Below are positions 55,737 through 64,000 of a stretch of 64,000 nucleotides of DNA, in pieces (positions within the stretch are counted from its first letter, which is position 1; each line of letters opens with the position of its first letter). The notes below the pieces were generated by a model that saw only the letters and a list, made by a program, of their open reading frames with translations, had not been told where the DNA came from and did not search any database. The stretch is taken from the NCBI GenBank assembly GCA_013911885.1, contig JACESI010000003.1, positions 1 through 64,000 of the forward strand, in the 5' to 3' direction. The translations under genes were made by a program, and so were the position numbers. Origin of the DNA: Hyphomicrobiales bacterium (GTDB lineage Bacteria; Pseudomonadota; Alphaproteobacteria; Rhizobiales; JACESI01).

Positions 55737-57557
55737 ATGGCCCGTATCAAAAATCCGGATTTCGATGGCCCGTCAGAGAGGGCAGAGCGGCAGGAGCGCC
55801 GTTCGCTCAAACCCCTGCGCATGCTTTATCCTTATGTTTTCCGGGACCGCGCACTTGTCGCGGCAGCGCTGATTGCTCTTCTTACGGCGTCGGCCGCCAC
55901 GCTCACTGTGCCGGTCGCACTTCGCCGCGTCATTGGCAATGGCTTCGCCGGTCGCAGCGTTGAGACCATCGACCAGTATTTTATGGCGATGATCGGTGTC
56001 GTCATCGTTCTCGCGGTGGCGAGTGCGGCGCGCTATTATTTCGTGACGAAAATCGGTGAGCGCACGGTCGCTGAAATCCGCAAGGACGTGTTTGCCGCCG
56101 TTCTCAATTTCGATGCCGAATATTTCGACAAGGCGCGGACGGGCGAGGTGATTTCCCGCCTTACCGCTGACACGACGCAGATCAAGTCGGCGGTCGGCTC
56201 CACTGCATCCGTCGCTCTGCGCAATGTGCTTCTCTTCGTCGGCGCAATCGGCATGATGACTGTGACATCTGTTGAACTTTCGAGCTTGCTCTTTTTTGCG
56301 ATTCCCCTCGTCGTGGTGCCGCTTGTAGCCTTCGGCCGGCTGGTGCGCCGCCGCTCGCGCGAAGCGCAGGACAAGCTTGCCAATGCTTCGGCCTATGCCA
56401 CGGAAATGGTGGGCGCGGTCCGCACGATCCAGAGCCTGACCGCTGCGGACAGCGTACGTCACGCCTTCTCAACGGTGGTCGATCAATCCTACGAAGCGGC
56501 ACGCCTCAGCGTGCTGGCCCGCGCATTTTTGACTATGATATTGATATTTATGGTATTTTCGAGCATTGTCGGTATCCTCTGGGTCGGCGCGCGCTCGATC
56601 ATTGACGGCTCGCTTGCGCCTGAACTTCTCGTCCAGTTTCTGCTTTATGCGGTTTTTGCGGCAGGGGCGCTCGGCTCGCTTTCGGAAGTTTGGGGCGAGG
56701 TGCAGCAGACGGCAGGGGCGACAGAGCGTCTCATGGAACTCATCGCCGAATGTCCGAAAATCACCGCGCCCGCTCACCCCGCTCCGATAAGCGCGGGCAC
56801 GATTGTTTTCGACAATGTTGGTTTCTCCTATCCCGGCGCCATGCGCAGCGAAGTTGTCAGCGGACTCTCCTTCACGGTCAGGCCCGGTGAGACAGTTGCC
56901 ATTGTTGGACCGTCAGGCGCCGGAAAGAGCACGATCTTTTCCCTTCTTACCCGCTTTTATGATCCGAATGCCGGGCGCATTCTGATCGGCGGAACGGATA
57001 TCAGGATGGCGAACCCGGACAGGCTCCGCGCCCTTTTCGCCGTCGTGCCGCAGGACCCGGTTATCTTCAACGGCGACGTGGCGGGCAATATCTCCTTCGG
57101 CAGAGAAGAGCGCGTGAGCAAAGCCGCGATTGAAGCCGCCGCGAAGGCAGCCCGCGCCGATGTCTTCATCGAACCTATGGAGGGCGGCTATCAGGCGCGG
57201 GTCGGCGAGCGCGGCATCACGCTTTCCGGCGGGCAGAAACAACGCCTTGCCATTGCCCGCGCGATCCTGCGCGATGCGCCGATCCTGCTTCTCGATGAGG
57301 CAACAAGCGCCCTTGACGCGGAAAGCGAGGCCAAGGTTCAGGCAGCGCTTGAAGATCTGATGAAGGATCGCACCACCCTCGTCATCGCCCACCGCCTCGC
57401 GACGATCCTCAAGGCAGACCGCATCTTCGTCATCAACGAGGGACGCATCGTCGAGGAGGGAACCCACGCCGATCTCGTCAAGAAGGGCGGGCTTTATGCC
57501 CGACTGGCGAAACTGCAATTCGAAACGGATCTCGCCGCGCGCTCCGCGGCTGAATAG
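55737..57557 (+). CDS. ABC exporter half-transporter (MsbA/lipid or drug type)
   Basis: A 606-aa fused permease-ATPase from ATG 55737. Six membrane helices lie in residues about 25-310 ([45 protein letters not shown]). The ATPase has Walker [15 protein letters not shown] (about residue 395), signature [12 protein letters not shown] and Walker [13 protein letters not shown]. It would work as a homodimer in the inner membrane. It stands 11 bp before pyrC and the two are probably cotranscribed. Substrate unknown. Confidence 0.93.
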   Translation: MARIKNPDFDGPSERAERQERRSLKPLRMLYPYVFRDRALVAAALIALLTASAATLTVPVALRRVIGNGFAGRSVETIDQYFMAMIGVVIVLAVASAARYYFVTKIGERTVAEIRKDVFAAVLNFDAEYFDKARTGEVISRLTADTTQIKSAVGSTASVALRNVLLFVGAIGMMTVTSVELSSLLFFAIPLVVVPLVAFGRLVRRRSREAQDKLANASAYATEMVGAVRTIQSLTAADSVRHAFSTVVDQSYEAARLSVLARAFLTMILIFMVFSSIVGILWVGARSIIDGSLAPELLVQFLLYAVFAAGALGSLSEVWGEVQQTAGATERLMELIAECPKITAPAHPAPISAGTIVFDNVGFSYPGAMRSEVVSGLSFTVRPGETVAIVGPSGAGKSTIFSLLTRFYDPNAGRILIGGTDIRMANPDRLRALFAVVPQDPVIFNGDVAGNISFGREERVSKAAIEAAAKAARADVFIEPMEGGYQARVGERGITLSGGQKQRLAIARAILRDAPILLLDEATSALDAESEAKVQAALEDLMKDRTTLVIAHRLATILKADRIFVINEGRIVEEGTHADLVKKGGLYARLAKLQFETDLAARSAAE

Positions 57558-57568
57558 GACCAGCCTTC

Positions 57569-58609
57569 ATGACCCTTTCCCTTACGATCAAACGGCCGGA
57601 CGACTGGCATCTGCACCTGCGTGACGGCGCCATGCTCGAAGGTGTTCTGCCACATTCGGCACGCGATTTCGCCCGCGCCATCATCATGCCCAATCTGGTG
57701 CCCCCGGTGGTGACGAAGGCGGACGCCGAAGCCTACCGCGCGCGCATCCTGAAAGCGCTGCCTCATGGCATGTCCTTTGAGCCGCTGATGACGCTATACC
57801 TGACCGAGGCGAGCGATCCGGCGAATGTCGCCGCTGCCCATGCTTGCGGCCTCATCAAGGCGGTGAAGCTTTATCCTGCCGGGGCCACGACCAATTCGCA
57901 ATCCGGCGTACGCGACTTCGACAAGGTGATGCCGGTTCTCGAAAGAATGGCGGAAATCGGCCTCAACCTCTGTGTTCATGGTGAAGTGACCGACCGCGAT
58001 GTCGATATTTTTGACCGCGAGGCCGTGTTCATCGACAGGGTTCTGGACCCGCTCCGCCGCCGCGTGCCAGGCCTCAAGGTCGTGATGGAACATCTCACCA
58101 CGGCGGATGGCGTCGATTATGTGATGGAAAGCGACAGCGGCCTTTCGGCGACGATCACCACCCATCACCTGATCATCAACCGCAACCACATTCTCGCGGG
58201 CGGTATTCGCCCGCATTATTACTGCCTGCCGGTTGCAAAGCGTGAAAGCCACCGGCTTGCCCTGCGCAAGGCCGTCACAGGCGGTGACAGCCGGTTTTTT
58301 CTCGGAACCGATTCCGCACCGCATATCGACCCGCTGAAGGAGCATGCCTGCGGCTGCGCGGGTATTTTCTCGGCGACGAACACGCTGTCCTGCCTGGCCC
58401 ATGTTTTCGAGGAAGAGGGCGCGCTTGAAAAGCTTGAGGCGTTTACCTCGCTGAACGGCCCTGCCGCCTATGGATTGCCGGTCAATCAGGCAACGATCAC
58501 CCTCGTAAAACAACAAACGCCGGTCGCTTATCCCGCAAAGATCGAAACCGGGGCTGGAACGATCACCCTGTTCGATCCCGGCTTCCCGCTCCTTTGGAAG
58601 GTTGCCTGA
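57569..58609 (+). CDS. pyrC: Dihydroorotase
   Basis: A 346-aa class II (E. coli-type) dihydroorotase for pyrimidine synthesis. [13 protein letters not shown] has the first two zinc His; the carboxylated Lys is in [14 protein letters not shown] (about residue 98); later His are in [11 protein letters not shown] and [10 protein letters not shown], and GTDSAPH supplies the catalytic Asp. Length equals the family norm. Confidence 0.97.
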   Translation: MTLSLTIKRPDDWHLHLRDGAMLEGVLPHSARDFARAIIMPNLVPPVVTKADAEAYRARILKALPHGMSFEPLMTLYLTEASDPANVAAAHACGLIKAVKLYPAGATTNSQSGVRDFDKVMPVLERMAEIGLNLCVHGEVTDRDVDIFDREAVFIDRVLDPLRRRVPGLKVVMEHLTTADGVDYVMESDSGLSATITTHHLIINRNHILAGGIRPHYYCLPVAKRESHRLALRKAVTGGDSRFFLGTDSAPHIDPLKEHACGCAGIFSATNTLSCLAHVFEEEGALEKLEAFTSLNGPAAYGLPVNQATITLVKQQTPVAYPAKIETGAGTITLFDPGFPLLWKVA

Positions 58610-58641
58610 GCGCAGACAGAGCGACCCCCGATCCGCCAAAA

Positions 58642-58677
58642 AGAAGCGCCCGAACCGTTTCTCGCTCAGGCGCTTCT
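58642..58677. terminator. Hairpin between convergent pyrC and MBL genes
   Basis: AGAAGCGCC (58642-58650) and GGCGCTTCT (58669-58677) form a 9-bp stem with an 18-nt loop. It is T-rich on the right and A-rich on the left, so it could serve both genes. Confidence 0.65.
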
Positions 58678-58707
58678 GTCTTGATTTAAAAACGCGGCTC
58701 AGAAAAA

Positions 58708-59724
58708 TCAGAGATAAAGCTGATAGCTCGCCGGTTCATACTTGAAGCTGTCCCCCTTCGGCGCGACATAGCCGACCGACGGGAACGGCATGTGATAGCC
58801 AATGAAGGGAATTTTGTCCGCGGCGATCATGCCGAGCAGCGATTTGCGGGTCTGAACGGCTTTTTCCTTGTCCATGTCGAAGCGCACATGCCAATCTGGG
58901 CGCTGCAACGAGACCACATAATGGTTGCAGGCATCGCCGATCAGCAAGACACGCTCGCCGCCATCTTCAATATGATAAGCGGTATGGCCGGGCGTGTGGC
59001 CGGAGGCGTCGATCGCGGTAAGCCCGGAAACAACGCTATCGCCCGGCTTGATGAAAGTGAACTTCTCGGCAAAGGGTTTGACATTTGACTGAACGAGTTT
59101 CCCGACCCTTTCAGTGGGGCCGGAAAGGCGCTCGTCGGCGATCCAGAAATCATATTCAGCAGCGTTTGCAACATAAACAGCGTTCGGAAATGTCGTCTTG
59201 CCGCCTTCGACAAGGCCGCCGATATGGTCCGGGTGGAAATGCGTCAAAAGGACATGGGTGACATCTTCGGCCTTGATGCCGATCAGCGCCATGTTCTGTA
59301 CGAGATTGCCCGCATTGGGGCGACGGCCGGTGCTGTCGCCATTGCCGCTGTCGAACAGAATGGTGTTGCCGCCATTGCGGATCACGGTCGGCGTGAAGCC
59401 GATCTCCATTTTGCTCCCCGGCAGGAAATTTTCCTCGGCCAGTTTCATGACCTCGGCGGCATCGACATTTGCGCCGAAAATCGGATGCGGACCATCAAGC
59501 TGCACCGCGCCGTCGAAAATCGTCGTGACTTCAAATGCGCCCACCATGAAGCGGTTGGCAACAGGGCGGGATGGGAATGGGCTTGCAGTAGTCCCGGCAG
59601 CAGTCCCGGCAGCAGTCTGGGCAAATACCGGCTGCACAAAGCCGCTCGAGGCTGTCGCACCGGCGACGGCGGCAAGGCCTGCGCTTTTGATAAGCGAACG
59701 GCGGTCAAGGTTGAGTAAAGTCAT
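58708..59724 (-). CDS. Tat-exported MBL-fold metallohydrolase (quorum-quenching-lactonase-like)
   Basis: A 338-aa protein. The signal has the twin arginine (RRSLIKSAGLAAVAGATASSG) and an AQTAAGTAAGTTA stretch from a short DNA repeat near 59590. The metal site is LLTHFHPDHIGGLVEGG, then DASGHTPGHTAYHI, DACNHYV and a late IGYHMPFP. THFHPDHIGG and the N-terminal TTIFDGAVQLDG fit the lactonase/hydrolase group of MBL proteins; the actual substrate is unknown. Convergent with pyrC. Confidence 0.88.
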   Translation of the reverse strand: MTLLNLDRRSLIKSAGLAAVAGATASSGFVQPVFAQTAAGTAAGTTASPFPSRPVANRFMVGAFEVTTIFDGAVQLDGPHPIFGANVDAAEVMKLAEENFLPGSKMEIGFTPTVIRNGGNTILFDSGNGDSTGRRPNAGNLVQNMALIGIKAEDVTHVLLTHFHPDHIGGLVEGGKTTFPNAVYVANAAEYDFWIADERLSGPTERVGKLVQSNVKPFAEKFTFIKPGDSVVSGLTAIDASGHTPGHTAYHIEDGGERVLLIGDACNHYVVSLQRPDWHVRFDMDKEKAVQTRKSLLGMIAADKIPFIGYHMPFPSVGYVAPKGDSFKYEPASYQLYL

Positions 59725-59896
59725 GAAAGCGTCTCCCTGATGGTTTGATAGTCATTTGGAAGTATAAAGCGCACTAAAGCGGGTCGCGTGGCAAAAGATC
59801 AAGCGAAGGATCGCGCGGTTACGAGATTGTGAACGTGATCTGCGATGCCGCGTTTAAACCGCTTCCCCTTTTTCTTCGATCTGCTTGATCCGAAGC

Positions 59897-60913
59897 TTAT
59901 TTTCGAGCGGACAGAAAGTCGACGGACCTGTCCGGAAAATCCGAAAAAATGCCATCGGCACCCGCCGTGAAAAGCACACCTTCCATGACGTCGTCGAGGG
60001 ACTTTGCCCAGGTCGGCAAAGAATCCGCGCGCAGCGTATAGGGGTGGAGTGCAAGACCTGCTGCATGCGCATCCTTGACGAGATCGGTCGGGGTTCCGTC
60101 TTCATTCACCACATGCGGGATCCATGGGCCGATACCGTCTGCGACCTTTGCGATCTCGGCGAGGCCTTTCCCGGTGCGCAGGACGTCGAAATCGACATTC
60201 GGCGATTCGTCCCAGGAATTGTCAGCGATGAGCTGGATGAGCCGGCCCTCATAGCCGAGTTCCTGGCGGATGCGCTTTGTCTCGTTCCAGTCAAAACACT
60301 GGACAAAGACCGCATCCTGCTTGCTCGCATAGCCGTGCTTTTTCAGGACGTCGAGGACGATCCTGGAAATATCCTGCCCCTCTGCGCGATGGAAAGCCGG
60401 TGCCTTGATCTCGGGATAGATGCCGATATTCTTGCGGCGCGAGATATTGAGCCCTTTGATAAGCTCGATTTCTTCTTCGAGGGTCGGCACGGAGAACTGT
60501 CCGAGACCAGACGGAAAGCGGGTCGCAAAGACGGTTTTACCGGTCTTGAGGTCGATGCGCTCATGGGCGTTCAGTGTCTTGATTTCGGCAAGCGTGAAGT
60601 CGATTGCGTAAAACCGGCCATCAGTACGGGCACGGGCCGGGAACTTCTCCGCCACATCGGTCACCGTGTCGAGATGGTGATCATGCAGCACCACCGGCAC
60701 ACCGTCCCTGGTCAGGACCACGTCCTGTTCGATGTAATCGACATTCATGCCATGCGCCAGCGCCTTGGCGGCAAGGGTGTGCTCCGGCAGATACCCGGAT
60801 GCGCCGCGATGGGCGATCACGATCTTTTCTGCGGCATCGGCTGGGGTAGGGATGGCAAAGGTCATGCTTGTGATTATGGCTGAAAAGGCGAGCGAAAAAA
60901 GGGCGTTTTTCAT
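59897..60913 (-). CDS. glpQ: Periplasmic glycerophosphodiester phosphodiesterase (GlpQ type)
   Basis: A 338-aa exported enzyme that frees glycerol-3-phosphate from deacylated phospholipids. A signal peptide (residues 1-27, ending ADA) is followed by IVIAHRGASGYLPEHTL (catalytic His, Arg and Glu), YIEQDVVLTRDGVPVVLHDHHLD (second His and Asp) and IYPEIKAP (metal Glu). The long form of about 330 residues matches GlpQ rather than cytoplasmic UgpQ. Confidence 0.95.
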   Translation of the reverse strand: MKNALFSLAFSAIITSMTFAIPTPADAAEKIVIAHRGASGYLPEHTLAAKALAHGMNVDYIEQDVVLTRDGVPVVLHDHHLDTVTDVAEKFPARARTDGRFYAIDFTLAEIKTLNAHERIDLKTGKTVFATRFPSGLGQFSVPTLEEEIELIKGLNISRRKNIGIYPEIKAPAFHRAEGQDISRIVLDVLKKHGYASKQDAVFVQCFDWNETKRIRQELGYEGRLIQLIADNSWDESPNVDFDVLRTGKGLAEIAKVADGIGPWIPHVVNEDGTPTDLVKDAHAAGLALHPYTLRADSLPTWAKSLDDVMEGVLFTAGADGIFSDFPDRSVDFLSARK

Positions 60914-61058
60914 CAGGGGCCTCTGCTTTTGTTTTTCAAAAACCTTAAGCGTGGGGCGTGATCTTTTTGCGACGCCATTGCGACGTTTGGATTACACTTA
61001 GAACTTAACCCGGAATGCGGGGATACCGGAACATTTGTCCGTGCAAGTCGAGGCGATC

Positions 61059-63566
<2,508 letters not shown>

Positions 63567-63597
63567 TTACGATATGCGCGTGGCTCTGGGTGTCACA

Positions 63598-63623
63598 GAA
63601 ACGGTTTGATGAAACGGTTTGAT
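63598..63623. repeat. 13-bp tandem duplication between recF and gyrB
   Basis: GAAACGGTTTGAT occurs twice in direct succession (63598-63610 and 63611-63623) in the roughly 260-bp gap upstream of gyrB. Short, exact, no obvious role. Confidence 0.6.
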
Positions 63624-63757
63624 GCCCTTTCAAGCCCCTTACAATATCCCATCCAAGAAGTCGCGGCGCGGGGCAGTGGGACACCAAGAATCATGCTTTT
63701 TTATAGCACTTTCCGTCCGTCAATGTTTGAAAAAACTGTGAATTTTCGGGACTTTCC

Positions 63758-64000
63758 TCATTGTGCATCAACTTTGCCGTGGTCGACGCGAAACACCTGC
63801 GCCCGGCCAGAAAGTGCTTCGAAAAGGCCGGCATCCGTGCCCGTCATAAAGGCCTGACAGCCAAGGGAATCGAGCACATCGAAAAGTGCCGCGCGCCGGG
63901 TCGCATCGAGATGAGCGGCGACTTCGTCGAGAAGCACGATCGGCGTCATGCCGGCAATCTTGGCGACAAGGCGCGCGTGGGCAAGGATGAGCCCGATCAG
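63758..64000 (-). CDS. recF: RecF recombination mediator, C-terminal 80 residues (gene runs off the window)
   Basis: The frame is open through the right edge and reads LIGLILAHARLVAKIAG, then TPIVLLDEVAAHLDATRRAALFDVL, the Walker B and D-loop of the SMC-like ATPase RecF, and ends FRVDHGKVDAQ. RecF loads RecA at gaps during repair. It precedes gyrB, the usual order in many bacteria, here with a gap of about 260 bp. Confidence 0.94.
   Translation of the reverse strand: MIGLILAHARLVAKIAGMTPIVLLDEVAAHLDATRRAALFDVLDSLGCQAFMTGTDAGLFEALSGRAQVFRVDHGKVDAQ

Overview
The window is 64 kb of a GC-rich chromosome from an alphaproteobacterium, most likely of the order Hyphomicrobiales (Rhizobiales). The evidence is the gene set and its order: an ActS/ActR-type redox two-component pair, MmcB, an intracellular PHB depolymerase, a DUF2852 protein, a CycM-type membrane cytochrome c, a complete flp-cpaABCDEF-tadBC pilus cluster, a yejABEF-type peptide importer, a zinc-free L31 and the recF-gyrB pair. 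I cannot name the genus from the sequence alone. There are no rRNA genes, CRISPR arrays or recognisable insertion sequences.

Bases 1-7.4 kb are accessory DNA around an initiator tRNA (tRNA-fMet, 3991-4067). On its left are the 3' part of a subtilisin-like protease gene of the IetS defence type (its AAA+ ATPase partner would lie off the left edge) and a complete P4-like tyrosine integrase. On its right, directly after the tRNA terminator, is a 453-aa protein ending in a HEPN motif, then a relic phage head-decoration gene (DUF2190). Similar GTGTC-N6-GTGTC repeats lie on both sides of the tRNA, as if two related element ends meet there. A divergent MarR regulator/membrane protein pair with a clear inverted-repeat operator follows, then tRNA-Ser(GGA).

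Bases 8-21.8 kb are chromosomal housekeeping and metabolic genes: msrA, a MepA endopeptidase, a DUF2799 lipoprotein, an ExoY-like sugar transferase, malate synthase G, a PAS-GGDEF diguanylate cyclase, mmcB, actR/actS, phaZ, DUF2852 and a YgjP-like metallopeptidase. A 50-codon membrane microprotein not previously obvious sits behind a strong hairpin downstream of glcB.

Bases 21.8-32.3 kb form the Tad/Flp pilus locus, preceded by an AT-rich stretch holding an exact TTAA-N7-TTAA CtrA-type box. The 54-aa Flp pilin gene is followed by its own terminator hairpin, so pilin should be made in excess over the assembly proteins. A convergent TPR lipoprotein closes the locus.

Bases 32.4-50.7 kb hold a leucyl aminopeptidase, a small coiled-coil/HTH protein in AT-rich surroundings, a MarR-like regulator, a C40 peptidase, and the yejA-yejB-yejE-PIN-yejF operon, in which a PIN-domain nuclease gene without an antitoxin is inserted between permease and ATPase. 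cycM, kdsB, pheA, a class A PBP, an acyltransferase, a GST, a secreted esterase and a stand-alone formyltransferase follow.

Bases 50.7-64 kb hold a TPP riboswitch with thiC, a PhyH-like dioxygenase, two Tat-exported MBL-fold proteins, rpmE, an ABC exporter, pyrC, a periplasmic GDPD, gyrB and the 3' end of recF.
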